The notes under the pieces: generated by a model | Seen by the model: only the letters and a program-made list of their open reading frames with translations | Database searches by the model: none | Told to the model about the DNA's origin: nothing | Shown here: positions 22,942 through 30,516 of the stretch, piece after piece | Layout: every line of letters begins with the position of its first letter | Position numbering within the stretch: position 1 is the stretch's first letter | Origin: Marvinbryantia formatexigens DSM 14469 | GTDB lineage: Bacteria > Bacillota > Clostridia > Lachnospirales > Lachnospiraceae | Length of the DNA stretch: 64,000 nucleotides | Assembly: GCF_025148285.1 (NCBI RefSeq) | Contig: NZ_CP102268.1 | Location: forward strand, 3,558,501-3,622,500 | Direction of reading: 5' to 3' | Made by a program: the position numbers and the translations under genes

Positions 22942-23055
22942 ATGAAAGACGCATTTATGAAAACTTTTGGAGGAACTATGGGTGTGATAGTAGGCTTTGT
23001 AGCCGGAATAACGGTGTCGGCAAATTTTCTTTTCGGGAAGGGAGAGGCGAAATGA
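22942..23055 (+). CDS. 37-aa membrane peptide
   Basis: RBS AAGGAGG before ATG 22942. One hydrophobic helix rich in glycine (FGGTMGVIVGFVAGITVSANFLFG) and a short charged tail. The stop overlaps the next start (ATGA), so it is coupled to the following gene. Confidence 0.55.
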   Translation: MKDAFMKTFGGTMGVIVGFVAGITVSANFLFGKGEAK

Positions 23056-23402
23056 CAAATACGGTAAAAGATGTGCTAAATCAAGTAAAAGGGATGTCGC
23101 AAAACATAGTAAGAACAGCGATACCCATATTATTATATGGAACTTATACATATCTCACGCAAAATAATCGTCGACACGAAGACCGGGCAATCGCTTTTAA
23201 ACAATCTGACATTTCGGCTGATACTTCATACGGGCGTGCCGCAAGCGCTATTTGTAGCAGTGATATGGATTCATATTATGAAAATAACGCACTCAGAGCG
23301 TTGAAAAGAGACGAATCGGATGCATATTACGAAGCGGTTATCGCCATTGCGAACAGCCAGATGAGTTCGTATTACAAAGCTGATGCAATATCTAATCTGT
23401 GA
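23052..23402 (+). CDS. phage protein, unknown
   Basis: A 116-aa protein overlapping the previous gene by 4 nt. An amphipathic N-terminal helix, a short apolar stretch (TAIPILLYGTYTYL) and a repetitive C-terminal half with similar 25-residue units (SSDMDSYYENNALRAL; NSQMSSYYKADAISNL). Not recognised. Confidence 0.55.
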   Translation: MTNTVKDVLNQVKGMSQNIVRTAIPILLYGTYTYLTQNNRRHEDRAIAFKQSDISADTSYGRAASAICSSDMDSYYENNALRALKRDESDAYYEAVIAIANSQMSSYYKADAISNL

Positions 23403-23419
23403 GAGTCGGGAGGAGAGAA

Positions 23420-23644
23420 ATGAAATCTATAAACGGTGCAGTAATTGTGAGCTGGAGCTTGACGGACGGGACGGATGATTCTGTATTGATTGTCGGGGAG
23501 CAGGTGAATAACAAGATAGAGATATTAAACGCTTTTCAAGGTCGGGAAGCTCATGAGATATATCATAAACTCGTTGACCCAACGGTATCTGTAACACATT
23601 ATCGGGAGGTGAAGCATGAAACAGCCGAAGAAACTGACTTGTGA
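23420..23644 (+). CDS. small phage protein, unknown
   Basis: A 74-aa protein with GGGAGGAG before ATG 23420. Beta-rich (GAVIVSWSLTDGTDDSVLIVGEQVNNKIEILNAFQG) with a C-terminal helix. Such small domains are often NTPase-like fragments or regulators in phages; I see no decisive motif. Overlaps the next gene. Confidence 0.55.
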   Translation: MKSINGAVIVSWSLTDGTDDSVLIVGEQVNNKIEILNAFQGREAHEIYHKLVDPTVSVTHYREVKHETAEETDL

Positions 23645-23780
23645 GCAGAAAAAATGCCTGGCAGCACATTGTCTAAACTGGCGGGAATGGATGCTTGTCG
23701 AGAAAACGGATTTTTACTACCGTATTATTAATAAGAAAACCGGTATAATCAAGAGCGTGGACCGATTTAGGAGGATGTGA
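23616..23780 (+). CDS. DUF6906-like small protein
   Basis: A 54-aa protein with GGGAGGTGA before ATG 23616, overlapping the previous gene by 29 nt. The order KKLTCEQKKCLAAHCLNWREWMLVEKTDFYYRIINKKTG matches the small DUF6906 proteins of Clostridia phages as I remember them. Function unknown. Confidence 0.6.
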   Translation: MKQPKKLTCEQKKCLAAHCLNWREWMLVEKTDFYYRIINKKTGIIKSVDRFRRM

Positions 23781-23782
23781 TT

Positions 23783-24307
23783 ATGAGTGCTTTATATGAC
23801 CAATATTTAATTCAGCATAGAAAAAACGTAAAACGGGCTTATGGATGGTTTGAAGAAAATCTTCCGGAGATTTTGGGTAGTATAAATACGCATGCGGTAG
23901 ACATTAGATGTAATCACGATTTTTCTAAAAACTTACCAGATGAATATAGCGCTTATGATGCATATTTTTATGGGGGAAATCGTTCCTATGAGGTTGTACG
24001 AGACTACTATAGAGCCTGGCTGTTACATCTCCACAGAAATCCACACCATTGGCAGCATTGGATTCTGATTAATGACGACCCCGAAGAAGGTACGATTGTC
24101 TTGGAGATGCCGTACCGTTATATTATCGAGATGATTTGCGATTGGTGGTCGTTTAGCTGGGCAAAAGAGAAACCGGAGGAGATATTTGCCTGGTATGACG
24201 AGCATTCCAAATATATGACGCTTCATCCTAGAACGAGAAAAACGATTGAACATATTTTGACGAAGATGAGGCAGAAGTTAGATGAGAAAACGGATACAGT
24301 CTCTTGA
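23783..24307 (+). CDS. DUF5662-like protein
   Basis: A 174-aa protein with TAGGAGG before ATG 23783. It has the order HNHDFSK ... WLLHLHRNPHHWQHW ... MICDWWSFSW typical of DUF5662, a family with conserved histidines and an HDxSK motif (here NHDFSK) that suggests metal binding, possibly an HD-like fold. The enzymatic role is not known to me. A catalytic phosphohydrolase-type activity is only a guess. Confidence 0.65.
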   Translation: MSALYDQYLIQHRKNVKRAYGWFEENLPEILGSINTHAVDIRCNHDFSKNLPDEYSAYDAYFYGGNRSYEVVRDYYRAWLLHLHRNPHHWQHWILINDDPEEGTIVLEMPYRYIIEMICDWWSFSWAKEKPEEIFAWYDEHSKYMTLHPRTRKTIEHILTKMRQKLDEKTDTVS

Positions 24308-24333
24308 TATTGGCGAGCGTTTCGTGTTAGAAT
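24304..24333 (+). promoter_or_regulatory. possible sigma-A promoter
   Basis: TTGATA (24304-24309), an 18-nt spacer and TAGAAT (24328-24333), upstream of the gene at 24359. It overlaps the stop codon of the previous gene. Spacing is one above the optimum. Confidence 0.45.
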
Positions 24334-24358
24334 TTTGGAGCAGGGAGGGAATGGGAAA

Positions 24359-24535
24359 ATGCACAGGATTTTAAAGAAAGTCGGAAGAGGTATCAAAGAA
24401 TTTATGGATGAAAAACTTCGAGCTTGTCAAGAACTGTTAATTTCTGCCCAGAACAGATTGATAATTGGACTTGTTATGGTCGGCGCTGGTGCGGGATTGA
24501 TTGCGTCAGTGTACATACGTGCGCCTAAAGAATAA
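24359..24535 (+). CDS. 58-aa membrane-associated protein
   Basis: ATG 24359 has GGGAGGG about 12 nt upstream; the in-frame ATG at 24335 precedes that RBS. Basic amphipathic N-terminal helix, then a hydrophobic C-terminal helix (LIIGLVMVGAGAGLIASVYI). Unknown function. A terminator follows. Confidence 0.55.
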   Translation: MHRILKKVGRGIKEFMDEKLRACQELLISAQNRLIIGLVMVGAGAGLIASVYIRAPKE

Positions 24536-24575
24536 CCTGCCGAAAAAAAAAACAACTTCATAGCATCACTGATAA

Positions 24576-24611
24576 ACCCATGAGCACTAATGGCTTGTGG
24601 GTTTTTCTTTT
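24576..24611 (+). terminator. rho-independent terminator
   Basis: ACCCATGAGC (24576-24585) pairs with GCTTGTGGGT (24592-24601) and TTTTTCTTTTT follows. Confidence 0.85.
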
Positions 24612-24628
24612 TGAAAGGGGGATCATAA

Positions 24629-25000
24629 ATGGATATTCTTTTAGCGCTTCTTCCAATTTTAGTTATATCTATACTTTATAACTGTGTAAGAAACGCGATG
24701 CGCAAGCATATGCAATATGTTTTTATGTACTGCCCCAAATGCGGGAATGAATTGATTAAAAACGGAGTCGTTCTTGAACCAGGAAGAGATACTGTAAAGT
24801 ATATGTGCAATAGATGTGGAGTCATATCCTTTTGGGATATCGCTCATTATCCTGTTCCGGTTATAAGAACGTGTGCTGATTGTGTGCATATGAAACTTAA
24901 TAATTGTGGAGAAGCAGTCTGTGAAGAAAATTGCTCTTCGAATACCCAGACATGTTTTGAATATCGAAGCTGTAAAGCGGAAGGAGAAAAGAATGGATAA
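24629..25000 (+). CDS. membrane-anchored zinc-ribbon protein
   Basis: A 123-aa protein with RBS AAAGGGGG before ATG 24629. An N-terminal hydrophobic helix (ILLALLPILVISILYNCV) precedes a zinc ribbon (YCPKCGNEL ... YMCNRCG) and a second cysteine cluster (CADCVHMKLNNCGEAVCEENC). The last cluster resembles small zinc domains in other phage proteins here. It overlaps the next gene by 8 nt. Confidence 0.6.
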   Translation: MDILLALLPILVISILYNCVRNAMRKHMQYVFMYCPKCGNELIKNGVVLEPGRDTVKYMCNRCGVISFWDIAHYPVPVIRTCADCVHMKLNNCGEAVCEENCSSNTQTCFEYRSCKAEGEKNG

Positions 25001-26762
25001 TTTAAAAGCAAACAAAATTATTGCAGTAGATTTTGACGGGACTTTATGTGAGAACAAATATCCGGAGATTGGAGAGCCGAGGAGGAACGTGATTGACTAC
25101 GTTAAAACGAGACGTGAGCACGGAGATAAAATTATTCTTTGGACATGCCGTGTTGGCGAAATGCTTGAAAATGCTGTGAAATGGTGTGCGGAACGCGGGT
25201 TGAAATTTGATGCTGTTAATGCGAATCTGCCGGAAGTCATAGAATCATTTGGTGGCGACACCCGGAAGATATTTGCGAACGAGTACATAGACGACAGAAA
25301 TTATCCGTGTCGTATTGACACTGTGACAAATGTTCTTTATGTTTGTGACGCCAAAAAGTGTGGTGATATCTGTCCCGATAAAGATAAAACATGTAGACAT
25401 ACGTCAGATATAACGCATGCCAAGAATTTTACAGAAGGTGATTACGGTTACTACTGGGAAACAGACGCGACTGCGGAAAATGATTCCGATGTGTTAAGAC
25501 AGATTTTAAACACGGTGCACGGACGTGATTCTGCAGAATTTTTGGGAAAACTCGTCGACGTTGTGGAGGATTGGCTGGCATATAAGGGGATAACGGCTGA
25601 CGATGTTCCAAACGAAGAAAGAACTGATGCCGAGAATGAAGCAATTATATGCGGGGAGGATTACGATTTACTTGCTGAGGGATTCAGAACGGTAATCCAT
25701 TCGGGACTGATTCCGAAAACGGAAGAAAAATGCGAAAAATCCAGTATGGAATCATGGGCAGAAAGGGAGGTAGAGATTGCCTGCGAGCGAGAGAACCCGG
25801 ACAGAAAACCTGGGAAATGGGATTATGGATGCGCCTGCCACGAAAGTGCGCTGAAAGCATTCCTAAGCCTTCTTGAGGATGGGCATAGTGGATTAAGTAT
25901 TTCAATAACGAAACAGATACTCAATCGGTTAATTGACGGGAAGCCACTGACTCCCATTGAAGATACTGATGATATTTGGGAGTTTGCGTACCGTATAGGT
26001 CTGAGCGAGGGGGAACCGGGTTTCAGTGCCTATCAATGTAAAAGAATGAGTTCTTTATTTAAAACGGTTTATACCAACGGGACTGTGAAATATGAAGACA
26101 ATAACCGGTGCTGTGGGGTAGATGTAAACAGTCCCGACGTATCGTTCCATAATAAGCTGATTACAGATGTGGTCGACGACATGTATCCAATCACGATGCC
26201 GTATTGTCCGGAAGATAAACCGTTTGTGGTATATCGCGAAGACTTCCTCACAGATGCCAAAAATGGAGACTACGACACTGTCGCATTCCTTTATCTGACA
26301 AAGCCGGACGGAGAACGCGTTGAGATTAATCGATTCTTCAAAGAAGACAAGGACGGTCGTATGTGTGAGATAGGGTTTGAAGAATTTGAAGAGCGCCGGA
26401 AAATGCATGAGGAGCGTCTGTGGAATCTGAAAATTGAAAAATTGGAATCTATTTTCGGCTTCAAATTCTACGATTGGCAAAAACGATATTTAAAAGGGGA
26501 TGATATGGCGATATACGGACGAGGGCGAGGGAGTGGAAAAACGTTTATTTATTGTTTAAGAGTGTTATTGGAAGAAAGAGCCGCTTTTAGATTGGCGGAT
26601 TTCAGAAGTATCAGAGATAAGCGAGGAAAGTTCTTAACTGACGTGGACTGCCGCGAAAGAGACCACCTTATTCTGCTTTTGCATAGCTTACAGACGATAA
26701 ACGCCAAGCTCGTTAGTGCCGGTTTTAAGACAAATTTGATATTGGATGGTGAAGAAGAATGA
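24993..26762 (+). CDS. HAD phosphatase fused to two phage domains
   Basis: A 589-aa composite. Residues 1-110 are a small HAD-type phosphatase (AVDFDGTLCE near 9-18, LWTCR as motif II, DDRNYP near motif IV). A cysteine/histidine mini-domain follows (CDAKKCGDICPD...CRHT...HAKNF, about 112-145), then a long phage domain (SMESWAEREVEIACERENPDRK...WDYGCACHESALKAFLSLLEDGHSG, about 250-480) and a C-terminal piece with Walker A GRGRGSGKTF near 509-518. The parts usually occur in separate phage genes, so this looks like gene fusion. ATG 24993 is set by AAGGAG. The Walker A domain lacks visible downstream ATPase motifs and may be degenerate. Confidence 0.65.
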   Translation: MDNLKANKIIAVDFDGTLCENKYPEIGEPRRNVIDYVKTRREHGDKIILWTCRVGEMLENAVKWCAERGLKFDAVNANLPEVIESFGGDTRKIFANEYIDDRNYPCRIDTVTNVLYVCDAKKCGDICPDKDKTCRHTSDITHAKNFTEGDYGYYWETDATAENDSDVLRQILNTVHGRDSAEFLGKLVDVVEDWLAYKGITADDVPNEERTDAENEAIICGEDYDLLAEGFRTVIHSGLIPKTEEKCEKSSMESWAEREVEIACERENPDRKPGKWDYGCACHESALKAFLSLLEDGHSGLSISITKQILNRLIDGKPLTPIEDTDDIWEFAYRIGLSEGEPGFSAYQCKRMSSLFKTVYTNGTVKYEDNNRCCGVDVNSPDVSFHNKLITDVVDDMYPITMPYCPEDKPFVVYREDFLTDAKNGDYDTVAFLYLTKPDGERVEINRFFKEDKDGRMCEIGFEEFEERRKMHEERLWNLKIEKLESIFGFKFYDWQKRYLKGDDMAIYGRGRGSGKTFIYCLRVLLEERAAFRLADFRSIRDKRGKFLTDVDCRERDHLILLLHSLQTINAKLVSAGFKTNLILDGEEE

Positions 26763-27076
26763 ACCGAAGTGCTTTCATCAAGGGTCTGAACAGTAATATT
26801 CGGCTTTCTGAAAAAGAACGCCGGAGAATAATTCGTAGAAGCCTTGAAAAATATCCGTGGAAGCTGAAATGCACTGTTGCGATGGAAGAATTCGCGGAGC
26901 TGCAGCAACAGGTTAGTAAACAGATTCGTGGATACGGAGACCAACTTGGACTCTTAGAAGAGATGGCAGATGCTTATATTTGTCTTCGCTTTCTGGAGTC
27001 CATTTTTAATGTTACTGAAGGGGAGCTGCAGAAGGCTATTGATGTAAAATTGCAGAGGGAAAGGGGAAATCTATGA
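26759..27076 (+). CDS. MazG-like nucleotide pyrophosphohydrolase
   Basis: A 105-aa all-alpha protein with the metal-binding pattern of the MazG/dUTPase superfamily: MEEFAELQQQ near 42-51 and LEEMADAYICL near 66-76. Enzymes of this type hydrolyse non-canonical or cellular (d)NTPs and are common in phages. It starts in an ATGA overlap with the previous gene, so it is translationally coupled to the HAD fusion. Confidence 0.75.
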   Translation: MNRSAFIKGLNSNIRLSEKERRRIIRRSLEKYPWKLKCTVAMEEFAELQQQVSKQIRGYGDQLGLLEEMADAYICLRFLESIFNVTEGELQKAIDVKLQRERGNL

Positions 27077-27363
27077 AAATATTCATTGTCGGTTCGACAA
27101 GTAGGGCGGCAGATATCGATGGTGTAGCTTGTAAACTACGTAAAGCTGGACACGATGTTGACTACGTAATAAAACACGAAGGCGAAGCATTACTTACTCT
27201 CATGGAGGATGCCTTCTGGAAGATAGCTGTATCCGATATGGTCGTGGTGGTCAGAAATGCAGACGGGAGTATTAGAGAGCTGATGCGATATGGGGTGAGT
27301 ATGGCTGTCCGTCTTGGAAAGCCAGTGTACATCTGCGGAAGTGATCGGGAGGACCAAACATGA
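27073..27363 (+). CDS. nucleoside deoxyribosyltransferase-like protein
   Basis: A 96-aa alpha/beta protein beginning KIFIVGSTSRAADIDGVACKLRKAGHDVDYV and with SDMVVVVRNADGSIRELMRYGVSMAVRLGKPVYIC, the pattern of the nucleoside 2-deoxyribosyltransferase/DUF4406 fold (Rossmann-like, nucleotide-binding). It is shorter than true transferases, so the activity is uncertain. Overlaps both neighbours by 4 nt in a coupled gene string with the MazG-like gene. Confidence 0.6.
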   Translation: MKIFIVGSTSRAADIDGVACKLRKAGHDVDYVIKHEGEALLTLMEDAFWKIAVSDMVVVVRNADGSIRELMRYGVSMAVRLGKPVYICGSDREDQT

Positions 27364-27650
27364 ATCTCAGACAGAAAAATAAACGGTTAAAGCGAGAACT
27401 GGAGTTGCTGAAGAAACAGACGATTAAACCGGAGATTATTCGACAAAGGGCGGATGTTATCCGGCTATACGGTAGTTACAAATTTACACAGACGGTAATT
27501 GAGAATGTTCCAGAAGAAGTTATAAAAAGGGCTGCAGCAAAGCCTTTATTGGAAACTGTTATGCCATACATTCATTTCGACAGATACCTGGATTATAGTG
27601 ATGGGAACTATGTGGTAGAAGCCAGTTTGTCTGTAGTGAAGGAGGACTGA
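27360..27650 (+). CDS. phage protein, unknown
   Basis: A 96-aa protein with a basic N-terminal coiled coil (NLRQKNKRLKRELELLKKQT) and an alpha/beta C-terminal part. It overlaps the preceding gene by 4 nt. I do not recognise it. Confidence 0.55.
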   Translation: MNLRQKNKRLKRELELLKKQTIKPEIIRQRADVIRLYGSYKFTQTVIENVPEEVIKRAAAKPLLETVMPYIHFDRYLDYSDGNYVVEASLSVVKED

Positions 27651-27657
27651 TATTGGT

Positions 27658-27933
27658 ATGAAAAACCGAAAATGCATATTAATTCTGGCGGTATTAGCTG
27701 CTTTCTTATTAACGGGCTGTAGTTCTGACTTTTTCGAACCAGTTTTTACAAACCATCGTTTCGAGTGTGTAGGCTCCCTTGATGATATTGATATTCCGAT
27801 GGATCATGACGACTACGTCTATCAGATACGCGACACTGAGACTGGCGTAAATTATATTTGCATAGCCGGGCATTACAGAGCCAGTATTTGTCCGATGTAC
27901 GACGCTGATGGACAGGTTGTCGTGACTAATTGA
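27658..27933 (+). CDS. small lipoprotein, DUF6440-like
   Basis: A 91-aa protein with a lipoprotein signal: basic start, hydrophobic core and lipobox LLTGC (Cys near residue 21). The mature part (YVYQIRDTETGVNYICIAG...ICPMYDADGQVVV) resembles DUF6440, a short beta domain found in many Clostridia small proteins. RBS AAGGAGG. Surface location predicted; role unknown. Confidence 0.65.
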   Translation: MKNRKCILILAVLAAFLLTGCSSDFFEPVFTNHRFECVGSLDDIDIPMDHDDYVYQIRDTETGVNYICIAGHYRASICPMYDADGQVVVTN

Positions 27934-27945
27934 GGGGGATTGATT

Positions 27946-28158
27946 ATGAGTAAATGTCCGCAAGAAGCTAAGGCTTTAAGGTGGGTGTCTAACATGTTTC
28001 CATTAACGCAAATTCCTATGGACGAAACAGATAGGATGTCAAATGCGATACATGTTTACTGTAAAGCCGGTGCCACAAAAATAGAAAAGTTGCAGGAGCA
28101 AGTTGACATGTTGGAGGAATGTATTCGGCGTTTGGAAGGGGGGAGTAACAATGATTAA
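27946..28158 (+). CDS. small phage protein, coiled coil
   Basis: A 70-aa protein with GGGGGAT before ATG 27946. The C-terminal third is a coiled coil (IEKLQEQVDMLEECIRRLEGG). It overlaps the ThyX-like gene by 8 nt. Not recognised. Confidence 0.55.
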   Translation: MSKCPQEAKALRWVSNMFPLTQIPMDETDRMSNAIHVYCKAGATKIEKLQEQVDMLEECIRRLEGGSNND

Positions 28159-28846
28159 AATTGAAAATGTAGAGGTGGTTGGCTGGGAGGCTGCCATCAG
28201 AGGGATGCGGAATCCCATGAATTCGTGGAAGAAGAGTGATAGTGAGTTCATTACTTCATACGAAAATCTTATCGGAGATAATGACCACGACCTTATGATG
28301 CGACTTGCGAATGGCGGTCCGGTTCACGCGAAGTACAGACGGATGATTGTGGTGTATCTGGACATCACTGCTCCGTTGTATTGGTGGAAAGAATTCGACA
28401 CATATAAGGTTGGTACGGTCGCTAATAGCTGCAGTACGATGCACAAAATTGCTGAGAAGGAGTTTGAATGGTCTGATTTTAGTACAGAGCATCTTTTTAA
28501 CTTCGGAATGTGGGGAGAGCCGTTTACGGACGCGGATGCTGTCTATGCACCGGCAAAAACCATGAAGTGTGTTATATCAGCACTTAATGGCGCGAGGAAT
28601 AGATATTTTGATTATAAATCTCGTGGAAAAGAATGGGAGCCGCTTGCGAAACAGGCTTGGTGGCAGATGATTCAGCTTCTTCCGAGTTCCTATAACCAGA
28701 AGCGGACAGTGATGCTGAATTATGAAGTTCTTGCCGGTATCTATCCGATGAGAAAGAATCACAAGCTGGATGAATGGCATCAGTTCTGTGAATGGATTGA
28801 GGACTTGCCCTATTCGGAGATTATCACAGGAGGTGATGTAGAGTGA
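28151..28846 (+). CDS. divergent ThyX-like protein
   Basis: A 231-aa protein beginning MIKIENVEVVGWEAAIRGMRNPMNSW. The order HAKYRRMIVVYLDITAPLYWWKEFDTYKVGT, SSYNQKRTVMLNYEVL and a final HQFCEWIEDLPYSEII is that of a phage family I relate to flavin-dependent thymidylate synthase (ThyX fold). The canonical RHRxxSxNxxSxR motif is not intact, so catalysis is doubtful. Its setting with MazG-like and deoxyribosyltransferase-like genes supports a nucleotide role. RBS GGGGGAG. Confidence 0.5.
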   Translation: MIKIENVEVVGWEAAIRGMRNPMNSWKKSDSEFITSYENLIGDNDHDLMMRLANGGPVHAKYRRMIVVYLDITAPLYWWKEFDTYKVGTVANSCSTMHKIAEKEFEWSDFSTEHLFNFGMWGEPFTDADAVYAPAKTMKCVISALNGARNRYFDYKSRGKEWEPLAKQAWWQMIQLLPSSYNQKRTVMLNYEVLAGIYPMRKNHKLDEWHQFCEWIEDLPYSEIITGGDVE

Positions 28847-29043
28847 CCTTAAGAGATTTGGCTCCTTTGATTAAATGCAATGATTTACAGCTAGTGTGTG
28901 ACGGAGAAGAATTATGCTTAATAAGAAATGGCTATATCGAGGGCACGTTTTCCGAGAAGTATCTTAGTATGGTGGTGGACTATATCGAAAATGATGAAAG
29001 TGTACCGGATACTATTATTGTTCATGTAGGAGGTGTGGATTGA
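28843..29043 (+). CDS. small phage protein, unknown
   Basis: A 66-aa protein starting at GTG 28843 in a GTGA overlap with the previous stop; AGGAGGTG is upstream. Acidic, alpha/beta, no motif recognised. Confidence 0.55.
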   Translation: MTLRDLAPLIKCNDLQLVCDGEELCLIRNGYIEGTFSEKYLSMVVDYIENDESVPDTIIVHVGGVD

Positions 29044-29267
29044 TGGAAATTGCAAAAGAATATTTATGTTCAGACTGTATTCATCGCGACGTATGTTTTT
29101 ACAAAGCTACGTTTCGCGATGTGGAGGAGCAAATCAGTACTATGGTCGTGAGTGTTCCTGAAGGGAAATATCGAGTCGACGCTATACCGTTTGTGTCTTC
29201 AGTAGGGCTGAACTGTAAACATTATGGGAATACAACGAAATCATTAATCGACAGGAGGGCGCGCTGA
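29043..29267 (+). CDS. small cysteine-rich protein
   Basis: A 74-aa protein with CSDCIHRDVC near the N-terminus and a fourth Cys in GLNCKHYG near the C-terminus, which could bind one zinc. ATG 29043 shares its first base with the previous stop codon; AGGAGGTG is upstream. Common small phage type, function unknown. Confidence 0.6.
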   Translation: MEIAKEYLCSDCIHRDVCFYKATFRDVEEQISTMVVSVPEGKYRVDAIPFVSSVGLNCKHYGNTTKSLIDRRAR

Positions 29268-29648
29268 ATGAGGAAGGAAACGTTTAGAGTGGATATTATT
29301 GATATGCTGTCTTACGATGCCGGATATGCCGCGGGTTATGCCGATGGGACAACGGATGGAGTTGAGTATGGTTATAATGCCCGTGTGCTGCAGCGTAGTC
29401 CGAGGAGAAGGTACGATACAGCTACTCGCGAAAAGCAGTTATATTTTATGAAGCAGAGGGTTCTTGGTATACTGAGCGTGCTGGTTGCAATACTTGCCTA
29501 TCTGCTTATTCCAGATGGAGGGACGCTGATCGCGGTGGCGGCTGGGGTGCCCGGTATGTGTTTGATATTTACCAGACGGATGGTTCTGGTGGATGATTAC
29601 TGGCATAAATGCATGGGAAAAATTGATAAAAATCGGCAGCATTTTTGA
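29268..29648 (+). CDS. two-helix membrane protein
   Basis: A 126-aa protein with GGAGGGCG before ATG 29268. The soluble first half contains GYAAGYADGTTDGVEYGY, followed by two hydrophobic segments (VLGILSVLVAILAYLLI and LIAVAAGVPGMCLIF). Not recognised. It ends at the border of the repeat-rich non-coding region. Confidence 0.6.
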   Translation: MRKETFRVDIIDMLSYDAGYAAGYADGTTDGVEYGYNARVLQRSPRRRYDTATREKQLYFMKQRVLGILSVLVAILAYLLIPDGGTLIAVAAGVPGMCLIFTRRMVLVDDYWHKCMGKIDKNRQHF

Positions 29649-29955
29649 CGTAATTTTCCGCCCAAAAATAAAAATAAAAGTGGGCAAAAAACGGGCAGCG
29701 CCCACTTTTGGTCAAAAAGTGTGAAGAAATTCGGGTGTAAAAGTGGGTTTAATTGCATAAAAAAGTGGGCGTTTTTGACCAAAAACCCACTTTCTGCCCA
29801 CTTTTGAAAACGTTTTTGACCACGAAAAACCCATTATTTATGCGGGTTTCCGGACTTTTCGCCCAAAAACCCACTTTTTTTCTTATTAACCTTAAAAATT
29901 AAAAAAAAAAAATAAAATAATAGTAATTGGCGAAAAAAAATGGGTTTTTGACCAA
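29642..29955 (+). repeat. iteron-like inverted repeat array (candidate origin)
   Basis: This 430-bp gap (29649-30079) is full of two short repeats in both orientations. AAAAGTGGG lies on + at 29676, 29739 and 29761, and on - at 29700-29709, 29786-29794 (one mismatch), 29796-29805 and 29870-29878. TTTTTGACCA lies at 29772, 29813 and 29945, reversed at 29709-29718, with a degenerate copy over the preceding stop codon. An A-rich stretch (29895-29920) follows. Such clusters mark replication origins or binding sites for an initiator; which is not shown. Confidence 0.6.
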
Positions 29956-29975
29956 ACGCAAATTTTTCGTCAAAT

Positions 29976-29988
29976 CTAGATTAAAAAT
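29976..29988 (+). promoter_or_regulatory. CTAGATTAAAAAT box, copy 3
   Basis: The same 13-bp AT-rich box occurs at 3772-3784 and, with one change (CTAGAATAAAAAT), at 2520-2532. Each is in an intergenic region shortly before a small gene. TAGATT or TAGAAT could serve as a -10 element. Confidence 0.4.
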
Positions 29989-30026
29989 TGATGCGGCAGA
30001 TGGTTATTGCGATTGATATTTTCTGA

Positions 30027-30052
30027 CGCGCAAATAACATGCTGTTTAATGA
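30027..30052 (+). promoter_or_regulatory. conserved phage motif, copy 11
   Basis: CGC at 30027, ACA at 30037, ATGA at 30049; the next start is at 30080. Confidence 0.6.
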
Positions 30053-30079
30053 AAAAAAATATTTAAGGAGGATTCAACT

Positions 30080-30430
30080 ATGAATGTGAAAGAGAAACTG
30101 AATGAAGTAAAAACGGAGGTGAGAGAATACTGGGCTGAAAATAAATGGAACTATATTTTCTACGGAGCTGGGCTCGCAATCGGTTTGGGATATGGAATTT
30201 ATGCTGGGCAGCGAACGGTGGTTCCTTTGACAACGTGGAAGGCACGAAAAATAGTTAAGACTACATTTTCGGGGATACCAAAAGGGACCGAAGTTGGACT
30301 GTCCGCAAGCTGGTTTAGACCTCTCAAAACTGAGGAACTCGGTGAATTAGGGAAAGCCATAATCGCAAGCGGAGAGTCACCTTCAAGAAAACATTACAGA
30401 TGTCTTCTCATAGGAGAACCAATTAAATAA
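30080..30430 (+). CDS. membrane-associated phage protein
   Basis: A 116-aa protein with TAAGGAGG before ATG 30080. A charged N-terminal helix, a hydrophobic segment (WNYIFYGAGLAIGLGYGIYAG), then a basic soluble domain. Function unknown. Single-gene unit between motif copy 11 and a terminator. Confidence 0.6.
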   Translation: MNVKEKLNEVKTEVREYWAENKWNYIFYGAGLAIGLGYGIYAGQRTVVPLTTWKARKIVKTTFSGIPKGTEVGLSASWFRPLKTEELGELGKAIIASGESPSRKHYRCLLIGEPIK

Positions 30431-30449
30431 CACACAAAAAAAAAGACAG

Positions 30450-30488
30450 CAACGGGGTTCTGGGTTATCCAGACCCTTTTGTTGTTTT
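30450..30488 (+). terminator. imperfect terminator hairpin
   Basis: CAACGGGGTTCTGG (30450-30463) folds on CCAGACCCTTTTGTTG (30469-30484) with bulges, followed by TTTTC. Motif copy 12 lies 29 nt downstream. Confidence 0.6.
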
Positions 30489-30516
30489 CGAAAATATATC
30501 TGGCTATTTTAAAATT

